In this document: piece by piece, positions 1 through 5,335 of the stretch
Position numbering within the stretch: the first letter of the stretch is position 1
How the letters are laid out: each line of letters opens with the position of its first letter
NCBI GenBank assembly: GCA_003529325.1
Contig: DPVW01000142.1
Span: 1 to 5,335 of the forward strand
DNA: 5,335 nt
Direction: 5' to 3'
DNA from: Candidatus Latescibacterota bacterium
GTDB taxonomy: Bacteria; Latescibacterota; UBA2968; UBA8231
The notes under the pieces: generated by a model
Told to the model about the DNA's origin: nothing
Databases searched by the model: none
Seen by the model: the letters and a program-made list of their open reading frames with translations, nothing else
Position numbers and translations under genes: made by a program

Positions 1-1
1 G

Positions 2-934
2 CTGTTGTGGAAGGGGCGCGAGTTCGCCGCCGTCATCGCCCCGCTGCTCGTCGGCGTCGACGCCTTCGACCGCGAGTACGTGTGGCAGCGCCTGTGGTAT
101 GCACAGCGCTTCTTCTACACCGGACGCCAGGCGCTGGACATGGTGGACAGCATGCTCTGGGACCTGGCGAGCCGCTGGGCGAAGATGCCCATCTACAAGC
201 TGCTCGGCGCGGCGCGGGAACGGGTGCCGGCCTACCGAAACATCGGCGGCGCCAGCATCGATGCCCTGGTGGCCGACGCGCTCAAGTCGAAGGAGCAGGG
301 CTTTCAGGGCTGCAAGGATCACTCCTACCGCGGCGTGCAGGGCAATATCGAAATGGCCCGCGCCCTGCGGGATGCGGTGGGCGAAGAGTACCTGCTGCTG
401 CACGATCCGGTGGAGTCGTACACCTACCCGGAGGCGGTGCGGATCGGCCGCGAGCTGGAGCGACTGAATTACACCTGGATCGAGGAGCCCCTGCAGGACT
501 ACGACATCATGGGCCTGCGCAAGCTGTGCGCCAGCCTCGACCTGCCGGTGCTGACGCTGGAATGGATCGGCGCCATCGGCGGCCAGCCCTTCAACACGGC
601 GCCCTACCTGGCGCTGCAGGCGGCCGACATCGTGCGCCAGCGGGGCATCGGCATCAGCGGGCAGATCAAGCAGGCGCAGCTGGCCGAGAGCTTCGGTGCC
701 CAGGTGCATGGCGGCGATCCGCAGGTGATCCTGGCCGTCGCCAACGATCCGCTCTACGAGACCGTGCGCGGCCTGGCGCCGCGGCCGGCTGACGCCCAGC
801 TGGACTGCCGCGGCACCCTGGTCGTGGAGGACGGCTTCATGTCGATCGCCTGGAAGCCGCAAAGGCCGCCCGAGCCGGACTGGGACGCCATGGAGCGCGA
901 CGCGGTATCCGTACTACGCTGGCCGGAGGCATGA
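2..934 (+). CDS. Enolase-superfamily protein, mandelate racemase subgroup (probable acid-sugar dehydratase or epimerase), 5'-partial
   Basis: The frame is open to the left edge, so the true start and most of the N-terminal capping domain are missing; TTG at 5 is just the first start-like codon and is used here for numbering (309 residues). Seen: the end of the capping domain (residues 42-68, with the A-x-D-x-x-x-x-x-L-W-D-L pattern and P-x-Y-x-L-L-G), then the barrel. Lys104 and His106 form a KxH motif on strand 2. Metal-ligand candidates are Asp134, Glu160 (in W-I-E-E-P) and Glu186. Asp208 and His235 fit the strand-6 Asp / strand-7 His dyad that defines the mandelate racemase subgroup. Family knowledge: these enzymes take a proton alpha to a carboxylate, using Mg2+, and most sugar-acid members are dehydratases. 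The substrate cannot be read from sequence. KxH replaces the commoner KxK; I recall KxH in some uncharacterised members. Likely cytosolic. It is the first visible gene of a three-gene unit, one codon before the next gene. Confidence 0.9.
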   Translation: MLWKGREFAAVIAPLLVGVDAFDREYVWQRLWYAQRFFYTGRQALDMVDSMLWDLASRWAKMPIYKLLGAARERVPAYRNIGGASIDALVADALKSKEQGFQGCKDHSYRGVQGNIEMARALRDAVGEEYLLLHDPVESYTYPEAVRIGRELERLNYTWIEEPLQDYDIMGLRKLCASLDLPVLTLEWIGAIGGQPFNTAPYLALQAADIVRQRGIGISGQIKQAQLAESFGAQVHGGDPQVILAVANDPLYETVRGLAPRPADAQLDCRGTLVVEDGFMSIAWKPQRPPEPDWDAMERDAVSVLRWPEA

Positions 935-937
935 TTC
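925..937 (+). promoter_or_regulatory. Shine-Dalgarno and one-codon junction between the first two genes
   Basis: GGAGG at 925-929 lies 8 bases before the ATG at 938 and inside the last codons of the upstream gene. It fixes the start of the 466-residue gene and implies translational coupling. The upstream stop TGA (932-934) is followed by one codon, TTC, then the ATG, all in one frame. A second ATG at 931 overlaps the stop but is in another frame and does not start a gene. Confidence 0.7.
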
Positions 938-2338
938 ATGAACCTGTGGATGGACATCCTGCGCGATCTGCCCCACGTCATGGACAATCACGAGCGCCTC
1001 TTCGACGCCTGGCAGGAAGGCGGTGTCGACGGTCTCGTCATCGGCCCCATGGAGTTCGTCAGCGCCGATCCCATGCCGGGTGACCGGTTCGTCACCGGCA
1101 ACCTGATTCCCGGGACGCAGCTGATCGACCGCAACTTCGTGGCCACCGCAGCCTACGACCCGAACCCGACGGTGTATGAGCGGCTGGGGGTCGAGGCGCC
1201 GCAACCTCCTGACGAACCGCTGCCCGAACTGCGAGCGCAACTGGAGAAGACGCTGCAGGCGGCCAAAGACCGCGGCCTGCACATCATGCTGATGTACGCC
1301 GGGTCGGGCGCCGGTCCCGGCGGCGACGGTCACCACCTGCGCGACGAGCGCAGCCTGAACGCCCACCTGGCGCGCATGATCGACGCCCTCGAGCACTTTC
1401 CCATGGCCGACGGCGCGATCATGGACGGCCCGGAGTGGGGCTACGAGATCGCCCCGCACCACATGGATCACCGCTCTTTCATCTTCCACAATCTGCCCGA
1501 GAACGTGGCGCCCCTGTGCGCCGATCTGGGCTACGACTACCAGGCCCTCGTGGCTGCCAAGGACCGGCTCTACGAGCGGCTGCACAACCTGGATCCCCGT
1601 CAGGTTCGCCTGCATGGCGGCGGTGGCCTGCTGGGCTCGTTTCAGCTCTTCGGCGCCGACCCCGACCTGACCGCCTGGCTGCAGTTCCGGGTCGACTCGG
1701 TGACCGGGTTCTTCCGCCGCTTCCGCGAGGCCTTGACCGCCGAGATGAGCCGGTCGGTCAAACTCGGCGTCGGTCCCCGGTCGGCGGCCTTTGCACCCCT
1801 GTGCGGCTACGACCTGGCGCAGATGGGCGACTTCATCGATGTGCTGCTGCCCAAACACTACTTCTGGCATCGCGGCTTCGACGGTTTTGTCGGCACCGTG
1901 TTCCGCTGGGTGGAGACCCTGTGCGACTGGAACCCGAAGCTGTCCGAGGCCGAAGCCCTCACCGTGGTGGAGGCGCTGTTCGGCATCACGCTGCCCGGGG
2001 TCGCGGGGCTGAGCGATTTCGAGAGCGCTCTGAGCCCGGAGTTTTACGAGCAGATCGTCACACTGGAGACGAGTCGCGCCCTGGCCGCCGTGGACGACCC
2101 GAACCGCATCGTACCCTGGCTCGACACGGGACGTTTCCCGCACGACGGCGATCCGATGACGGCGGCCGATCTGCGTCACCTGCTGCGGGCCGCCGGCGAC
2201 GCGGGGCTCGAGCGCTTTCTCTACCATCACCAGGGCTGCCTGAGCGAGGGCGAATGGGTCGTCATCAGCGAGATCTGCGGACACCCCTGGCGGGCGCTGG
2301 GCAGCGACTACCGACCTTCTGACAAGCTGAGCCTCTAA
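938..2338 (+). CDS. Uncharacterised TIM-barrel protein, glycoside-hydrolase-like (466 aa)
   Basis: I do not recognise a named family. Start: ATG with GGAGG 8 bases upstream. No signal peptide or membrane segment, so probably cytosolic. Eight short hydrophobic strands can be placed in barrel order: residues 29-36, 115-122, 157-164, 223-229, 275-280, 299-306, 390-396 and 425-431. Polar or acidic residues cluster at their C-terminal ends, where barrel active sites lie: Asp163, Glu166 and Glu170 (motif M-D-G-P-E-W-G-Y-E), His226, Arg281, Lys306-His307, His311, Asp396 and His430-His431. The D-G-P-E-W segment resembles the acid-bearing strand ends of clan-A-like or glycosylhydrolase-like-10 barrels; that is inference, and a second catalytic acid is not certain. 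A long loop (37-114) separates strands 1 and 2. Being sandwiched between two enolase-fold genes suggests it hydrolyses or rearranges a sugar or sugar acid that they use. Alternatives: sugar isomerase-like barrel, or a non-enzymatic barrel. Confidence 0.8.
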   Translation: MNLWMDILRDLPHVMDNHERLFDAWQEGGVDGLVIGPMEFVSADPMPGDRFVTGNLIPGTQLIDRNFVATAAYDPNPTVYERLGVEAPQPPDEPLPELRAQLEKTLQAAKDRGLHIMLMYAGSGAGPGGDGHHLRDERSLNAHLARMIDALEHFPMADGAIMDGPEWGYEIAPHHMDHRSFIFHNLPENVAPLCADLGYDYQALVAAKDRLYERLHNLDPRQVRLHGGGGLLGSFQLFGADPDLTAWLQFRVDSVTGFFRRFREALTAEMSRSVKLGVGPRSAAFAPLCGYDLAQMGDFIDVLLPKHYFWHRGFDGFVGTVFRWVETLCDWNPKLSEAEALTVVEALFGITLPGVAGLSDFESALSPEFYEQIVTLETSRALAAVDDPNRIVPWLDTGRFPHDGDPMTAADLRHLLRAAGDAGLERFLYHHQGCLSEGEWVVISEICGHPWRALGSDYRPSDKLSL

Positions 2339-2341
2339 GGC

Positions 2342-2347
2342 AAAGGA
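2342..2347 (+). promoter_or_regulatory. Ribosome binding site for the second enolase-superfamily gene
   Basis: AAAGGA ends 10 bases before the ATG at 2358, within the 19-base gap after the preceding TAA (2336-2338). It is moderate in strength and supports the ATG at 2358, which begins the typical capping-domain sequence M-K-I-T-R-I-E. Confidence 0.5.
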
Positions 2348-2357
2348 ACAAACACCG

Positions 2358-3437
2358 ATGAAGATCACCCGCATCGAGCGTATCGGCGTGGACATTCCCT
2401 ACCAGGAGCGAATTCGCGAGCACCTGCAGAAGGGCTGGAGTCTCGGCAACCGGGCCACCGACGAGGAGTTCGAAGCCGACAGCGAGAAGTTCCATCAGGA
2501 GTGGCGGGATTCGAAACCGCCCACGGTGAAGACTTCGATCTACCTGGTGCACACCGACGATGGGCTGACGGGTCTGGGTGAAGGTGCGGCTCTGACCGAC
2601 GACGAGCTGGCCGCCTACAACGGCCACAGTCCTTTCGAATACATCGCCGACGACAGCGTCGGCCCCCTGCAGATCGCCTTCTACGATCTGATGGGTAAGG
2701 CACTCGAACTGCCCCTGGCGCGGGTCCTGGGACCGGCGCGAGAGACGGCGCCGCTGGCCTGGTGGTCACACTGCTTTCCGCCCGAGGTGCTGCGCGACGA
2801 GGCCGAGCGTGCCCTGGCTTCCGGGTTCCACGTACATAAGTTCAAGCGCCGTGCCCACACCGACGTGCTCGAGCAGGTGGCGGCCATCGCCGAAGTCACG
2901 CCGGACGACTACGAAATCACCGTGGACGCCAACGAAACCTTCGGCACCCTCGAACGAGCCCTGGATCTGGGCGGCAAGCTGAAGGTCCATCCGCAACTGC
3001 ACTGTCTGGAGTCGCCGATCAAACAGGCCGACATCGACGGCTACCGGACGATCCGTCGGCAGCTGGATCTGCCGCTGGCTCACCACATGGGATCACCGGA
3101 ACCGATCGACGCGCTGCACAGTGAGGTCTACGACTACTTCATCCTGGGGACACGTATTGCCGGCCTGCAGCGCAACGCCCACATCTGCGGCGCCCGCGAC
3201 AAACCCTTCTGGATGCAGCTGGGCGGGGACGGCACCGACATCTCCACCTTCTTCATGCTGCATCTGGCGGCGGCCATTCCCAACGCCACCAAGGGGCACG
3301 TGTCGATGCAGCACCTGCAGGAGGGGCTGCTGTTGAACGAGCCGATCGTAGTGCAGGATGGGGAGGTGAAAATCCCCACGACGCCGGGGCTGGGCGGGAC
3401 GCTCAATATGGATGTGGTGGAGAAGTACAGGGCGTAG
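2358..3437 (+). CDS. Atypical enolase-superfamily (MR/MLE-like) protein with altered active site (359 aa)
   Basis: Full-length enolase-superfamily protein. The N-terminal capping domain runs to about residue 130 (V-H-T-D-D-G-L-T-G-L-G-E-G at 64-76; Y-D-L-M-G-K and P-L-A-R-V-L-G at 109-125), followed by the barrel and a C-terminal P-G-L-G-G tail (343-347). Seen: KxK at Lys161/Lys163, DxN at Asp190/Asn192 and Glu218 (L-E-S-P instead of the usual E-E-P). Where the third acidic metal ligand is expected there is L-A-H-H-M-G (His242/His243). Asp259 is present on strand 6, but strand 7 reads F-W-M-Q-L-G-G-D-G-T (285-293) with no His. The standard MR Asp/His dyad is therefore incomplete, and no MLE-type strand-6 Lys is visible. 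From memory, a planctomycete/marine subgroup of unknown function shares L-x-x-H-x-G and P-F-W-x-Q-L, so this may be a family trait rather than decay. Reaction unknown: one-base proton abstraction by the Lys pair is plausible. Last gene of the plus-strand unit. Confidence 0.92.
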   Translation: MKITRIERIGVDIPYQERIREHLQKGWSLGNRATDEEFEADSEKFHQEWRDSKPPTVKTSIYLVHTDDGLTGLGEGAALTDDELAAYNGHSPFEYIADDSVGPLQIAFYDLMGKALELPLARVLGPARETAPLAWWSHCFPPEVLRDEAERALASGFHVHKFKRRAHTDVLEQVAAIAEVTPDDYEITVDANETFGTLERALDLGGKLKVHPQLHCLESPIKQADIDGYRTIRRQLDLPLAHHMGSPEPIDALHSEVYDYFILGTRIAGLQRNAHICGARDKPFWMQLGGDGTDISTFFMLHLAAAIPNATKGHVSMQHLQEGLLLNEPIVVQDGEVKIPTTPGLGGTLNMDVVEKYRA

Positions 3438-3477
3438 CTGCCGAGAGCGTGCCAGCGCACCGCCGGCTACCTGACCT

Positions 3478-4158
3478 CTACTCGTTCGGCTCCGGCCACA
3501 GGTGCGTCGACAGCCCCCGCCGCGGCTGGTCCGTGCTGTTGCCGCTGGAGTAGTGCAGGGTACGGCCGTGATGGAAGGTCACATCGCCCGGGCCGTACTC
3601 GACGACGACGGCCTGGCTGTCGTCCACCATTACTTCGAGGGCGGCTTGGATCGGATTCTTGTGCGTGGCATCCACATGTTCGGCGATGCCCCGCTTGTGT
3701 GATCCCGGCAGGAAGTGCAGCGATCCCATCGCCTGGGTCGCCTCCGACAGCGCCAGCCAGCAGGTCAGAGCCCTGGAGTTGGCCTTGCCCGGCCATCCAT
3801 ACCCCGCGTCCTGGTGCCAGAGCAGCTCCACGGGATTGCCCGCCGGTTTGTAGATGAGCTGGTCGTACTTGTAATCGAGGTCTTCGCCCAGCAGCTGTCT
3901 GCCGGCGGCGATGATGAGCTGCAGATACTCGTGGCCCTCCCAGCCGGGGATGTACTTGTTCGGCATGCCCAGCTGCAGGATCCGTTCCGGGCCGATCTTC
4001 TCCTTCCAGACGTCAACGTCGAGTTCGCCCCGAGTCGCCGCGTCGTAGCCCTGGCGCAGCTCGTTGAGCATGTCGGCGGGGATGAAGCCGCGCACGACGA
4101 CGAAGCCCTCCTCCTCGAACTGCGCGACCTGCTCCTGTGACAGTCTGACGGCACTCAC
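3478..4158 (-). CDS. Phytanoyl-CoA dioxygenase (PhyH) family Fe(II)/2-oxoglutarate oxygenase (226 aa)
   Basis: Start chosen at GTG 4158-4156: it overlaps the upstream TGA as GTGA, has GGAG 8 bases upstream, and places the protein directly at its S-x-E-Q-V-x-x-F-E-E-E-G-F-V-V-V opening, standard for PhyH proteins. An upstream in-frame start at 4248 would add 30 residues that merely shadow the deacetylase gene. Seen (GTG as residue 1): iron-binding H-x-D at His115/Asp117; the distal ligand is probably His202 (L-H-Y-S-S-G-N); 2-oxoglutarate-binding Arg213 or Arg214, spaced as in human PHYH (His264/Arg275); also F-L-P-G-S-H at 149-154. Known: these enzymes couple decarboxylation of 2-oxoglutarate to hydroxylation of a small molecule. 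Most bacterial paralogues have unknown substrates, and the name does not imply phytanoyl-CoA. The catalytic set looks intact. Likely cytosolic, and co-translated with the deacetylase. Confidence 0.93.
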   Translation of the reverse strand: MSAVRLSQEQVAQFEEEGFVVVRGFIPADMLNELRQGYDAATRGELDVDVWKEKIGPERILQLGMPNKYIPGWEGHEYLQLIIAAGRQLLGEDLDYKYDQLIYKPAGNPVELLWHQDAGYGWPGKANSRALTCWLALSEATQAMGSLHFLPGSHKRGIAEHVDATHKNPIQAALEVMVDDSQAVVVEYGPGDVTFHHGRTLHYSSGNSTDQPRRGLSTHLWPEPNE

Positions 4159-4943
4159 CCTTCCTGCTCCCGGTTGCGGGGTTTCACGGCCTGTTGCAGC
4201 ATTCTCTGAAAGTCTCCGAATTCCACCTTCGTGTCGATGTTCTGACACACCAGCGCCATCGGTGATGTGGCCTCGTGCGTGAAGGGGGTCGGGTCGGGCC
4301 AGCTGGCGTCCCAGAGCCGCAGCGAGTCGTAGTAGTGGGACAGGATCGCGTCGGTCTGTCCGTTCCGAGAGCCGCTGGGGTAGGCGAAGTGCCTGGGCAC
4401 GACGCCGAGGTGGCTCTCGAAGGCCCGGTTCGAGCTTTCCGCTTCCCAGGCGATGGCGGCCTCACCCTGGGCCTCGAAGGTGTCGCCCAGACGCCGGTGC
4501 GTCGCCGTGTGGGCACCGATCTCCCAGCCGGCGTCGACCAGCCCCTGCAGCATTTCCCAGGTCATGAAGGGTTTCTCGATGTCCCCTTCGGTGGCCGTAC
4601 GGACCTCGACCGATCGTCCCTCGCTGGCGGCGGTGATGCTGTCGCTGATGGGGTAACACATGGCGGCGACGCCGCACTCGCGCAGGATCGGTGCGGCTAC
4701 GGTAGCCGTATCGAGCCAGCCGTTGTCGAAGTGCAGGCACGCCGATCTCTGCGGCAGCGCCGTGCCGGCGACGAGCCCATCGACGAGGTCCCCGGTGGCA
4801 ACGACCCGCCAGCCTTCGTCGAGCAGATGCATCACCTGCCGGCGCAGGGCCGTGGCGGTGACCACGCCGGCGCCTGTGGTGTGCGCCAATTCCGGATCAT
4901 CGTCCCCGTAGACGTGATGGTAGACGAGGATCGGGACGTTCAC
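4155..4943 (-). CDS. Polysaccharide deacetylase family protein, NodB/CE4 fold (262 aa)
   Basis: Start chosen at GTG 4943-4941, giving M-N-V-P-I-L-V-Y-H-H, the usual opening of the PgaB-like deacetylase branch. An in-frame extension to 5054 is a shadow of the upstream gene. Seen: motif 1 is H-F-D-N-G (71-75), so Asp73 (the catalytic-base position) is kept but the second Asp of the usual T-F-D-D-G, a metal ligand, is Asn74. Motif 2 H-T-A-T-H supplies metal ligands His145 and His149. Motif 3 is F-A-Y-P-S-G (186-191). Family role: metal-dependent removal of N- or O-acetyl groups from sugars, and some members act on other amides. No signal peptide is seen, so a cytosolic small-molecule or oligosaccharide substrate is more likely than cell-wall polymer. 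The gene lies 4 bases after the upstream fragment and overlaps the PhyH start. No strong Shine-Dalgarno precedes the GTG, so its translation may depend on coupling. The Asp-to-Asn change may alter or weaken metal binding. Confidence 0.88.
   Translation of the reverse strand: MNVPILVYHHVYGDDDPELAHTTGAGVVTATALRRQVMHLLDEGWRVVATGDLVDGLVAGTALPQRSACLHFDNGWLDTATVAAPILRECGVAAMCYPISDSITAASEGRSVEVRTATEGDIEKPFMTWEMLQGLVDAGWEIGAHTATHRRLGDTFEAQGEAAIAWEAESSNRAFESHLGVVPRHFAYPSGSRNGQTDAILSHYYDSLRLWDASWPDPTPFTHEATSPMALVCQNIDTKVEFGDFQRMLQQAVKPRNREQEG
4159..4170 (-). promoter_or_regulatory. Shine-Dalgarno for the PhyH gene inside the deacetylase 3' end
   Basis: Read on the minus strand, 4170-4159 is GGAGCAGGAAGG directly before the GTG at 4158. 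GGAG (4170-4167) has ideal spacing of 8 bases. It decides the GTG start over the longer in-frame option and indicates coupling through the GTGA stop/start overlap. Confidence 0.6.
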
Positions 4944-4947
4944 GAGG

Positions 4948-5205
4948 TCATACCGAGCTCTGCAGCTCGAGGATGTGATCCACCATCTCTCGACGCAACG
5001 CTCCCAGGTCGCCGAGGATGTCGACCTGCTCGAGCCAGGCCCGGGCCGCCTCACCCAGGGCGACGGCGGCCGGGTCCGCAGACCCTATGGCCGACGTGGC
5101 GGCCTCGCGCAGGGTCGTGGCGTAGCGCACGTCATCCACCGCCGCCCGGACACCCTCCCACTGCAGCGTGCCGACGATGCCATCCACGGTCGGGTAGGTC
5201 AGCAT
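4948..5205 (-). pseudogene. C-terminal remnant of a DUF4091/GH123-like protein (85 codons from ATG)
   Basis: The frame from ATG 5205 to TGA 4950-4948 encodes Y-P-T-V-D-G (4-9), T-L-Q-W-E-G-V-R (13-20) and V-D-D-V-R-Y-A-T-T-L (23-32), followed by a helical tail. I recognise this, from memory, as the closing segment of DUF4091 / glycoside hydrolase family 123-like proteins, which are normally several hundred residues long. The frame extends four codons further upstream (D-R-S-H, to 5217), plausibly still homologous, before meeting TAA at 5220-5218. The catalytic barrel is therefore absent. Beyond the stop the DNA becomes AT-rich and shows no homologous coding sequence. Most likely the gene was cut by a rearrangement, insertion or assembly join; a real short protein is less likely. 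Its stop lies 4 bases before the deacetylase GTG, so the intact ancestor probably headed this operon and linked deacetylation to glycan or aminosugar hydrolysis. Confidence 0.6.
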
Positions 5206-5220
5206 GTGGGAGCGATCTTA

Positions 5221-5335
5221 GCAAAGGTCTCATACTTTTTCTCCTTGGTTTCCTACGATTATTCCAAAAAACTCTCTTATGTCTCAGAGCAAGGGATCTC
5301 AAGCCCTAAGTAAAGCTACTATATGAACTGCCCCA
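5221..5335. other. AT-rich segment at the right edge, compositionally foreign
   Basis: By hand count 47 of 115 bases are G or C (about 41%), against roughly two thirds in the rest of the window. It contains poly-T/A runs (5236-5240 and 5266-5270) and no long reading frame on either strand that looks like a protein. The compositional break coincides within a few bases with the end of the DUF4091-like homology. No transposase sequence, terminal inverted repeat or tRNA is visible, and the window ends before the nature of the segment can be told. Confidence 0.6.
5231..5285 (-). promoter_or_regulatory. Possible promoter, Shine-Dalgarno and ATG reading leftwards
   Basis: On the minus strand: GAGACA (5285-5280, 4 of 6 matches to the -35 consensus), a 16-base spacer, AATAAT (5263-5258, 5 of 6 to the -10 consensus), then AAGGAG (5246-5241) seven bases before ATG (5233-5231). 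The Shine-Dalgarno and spacing are textbook; the promoter is a pattern match in AT-rich DNA and could be chance. The ATG opens only 33 codons (stop at 5134-5132) in a frame different from the DUF4091-like tail. The segment may be the leader of another gene joined here, or the present promoter of the minus-strand operon. Confidence 0.35.

Noticed and set aside
914..2395. Open frame of 493 codons on the minus strand opposite the TIM-barrel gene
   Set aside because: It is a mirror of a high-GC gene in which antisense stops are rare. Its product is rich in Val/Gln/Ala/Arg with no domain, whereas the plus strand has a Shine-Dalgarno and a barrel-like protein.
3438..3477. Possible bidirectional terminator in the convergent gap
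   Set aside because: Only a 4-base-pair stem is visible (GTGC at 3449-3452, GCAC at 3457-3460), with no U-tract on either side; too weak to call.
4159..4248. N-terminal 30-residue extension of the PhyH protein from an upstream in-frame start
   Set aside because: It lies wholly within the deacetylase coding region and lacks PhyH similarity. GTG 4158 has a well-placed GGAG and the usual stop/start overlap.
4944..5054. N-terminal extension of the deacetylase from GTG 5054
   Set aside because: The extra 37 residues are Arg/Ser-rich, resemble neither a signal peptide nor a NodB lead-in, and overlap the DUF4091-like frame.
5291..5306. AGGG...CCCT inverted repeat as a transposon end or hairpin
   Set aside because: Four base pairs with an 8-base loop is expected by chance, and no matching copy exists elsewhere in the window.
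4275..5309. Open frame of 344 codons on the plus strand opposite the deacetylase and DUF4091-like tail
   Set aside because: The product is low-complexity Gly/Arg/Pro-rich without motifs and the minus strand carries clear NodB motifs. It runs into AT-rich DNA only by chance.
1..5335. CRISPR arrays, tandem repeats, tRNA or rRNA genes, riboswitches
   Set aside because: No regularly spaced repeats, cloverleaf-like segments or long untranslated leaders were seen on reading; nearly all of 2-5205 is coding.

Overview
The window is a high-GC (about two thirds G+C, estimated by eye), tightly packed bacterial segment. It holds two convergent gene strings that look like accessory carbohydrate or acid-sugar metabolism. 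Two enolase-superfamily proteins, an uncharacterised TIM-barrel protein, a PhyH-type dioxygenase, a NodB-type deacetylase and a DUF4091/GH123-like tail sit together. From memory, this mix is typical of large, uncultivated, often marine or sponge-associated heterotrophs such as Latescibacterota, Poribacteria-like or SAR202-like lineages. The lineage is an inference from gene content only; there is no rRNA or other marker gene here.

Plus strand, 2-3437: a 5'-truncated mandelate-racemase-subgroup enolase-superfamily protein (2-934) is followed after one codon, in the same frame, by a 466-residue protein in which eight barrel-like strands can be placed (938-2338). After 19 bases comes a second, very different enolase-superfamily protein (2358-3437). 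The spacing suggests one operon whose promoter lies left of the window. The two enolase-fold proteins differ in active-site plan: the first keeps D/E/E metal ligands and an Asp/His dyad, while the second keeps KxK, DxN and E but has His residues where the third acidic ligand is expected and lacks the His of the dyad. They probably act on different intermediates of one pathway.

Minus strand, 5205-3478: a fragment resembling the C-terminus of DUF4091/GH123-like proteins is followed 4 bases later by a polysaccharide deacetylase (NodB/CE4 fold). Its TGA overlaps the GTG of a PhyH dioxygenase in the sequence GTGA. The two strings converge across a 40-base gap (3438-3477) that shows no convincing terminator.

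Right end, about 5218-5335: G+C falls abruptly to about 41% exactly where the DUF4091-like reading frame meets a stop. On the minus strand this AT-rich stretch carries a possible sigma-70 promoter, a strong AAGGAG and an ATG, but that ATG opens only a 33-codon frame, out of register with the DUF4091-like tail. This looks like a junction between unrelated DNA (rearrangement, element insertion or assembly chimera). It is the most suspicious place in the window.

The best candidates for something undescribed are the three-gene plus-strand unit (enolase / TIM barrel / atypical enolase), the orphan TIM-barrel protein, and the right-end junction. No CRISPR array, tRNA, rRNA or transposase gene was seen.
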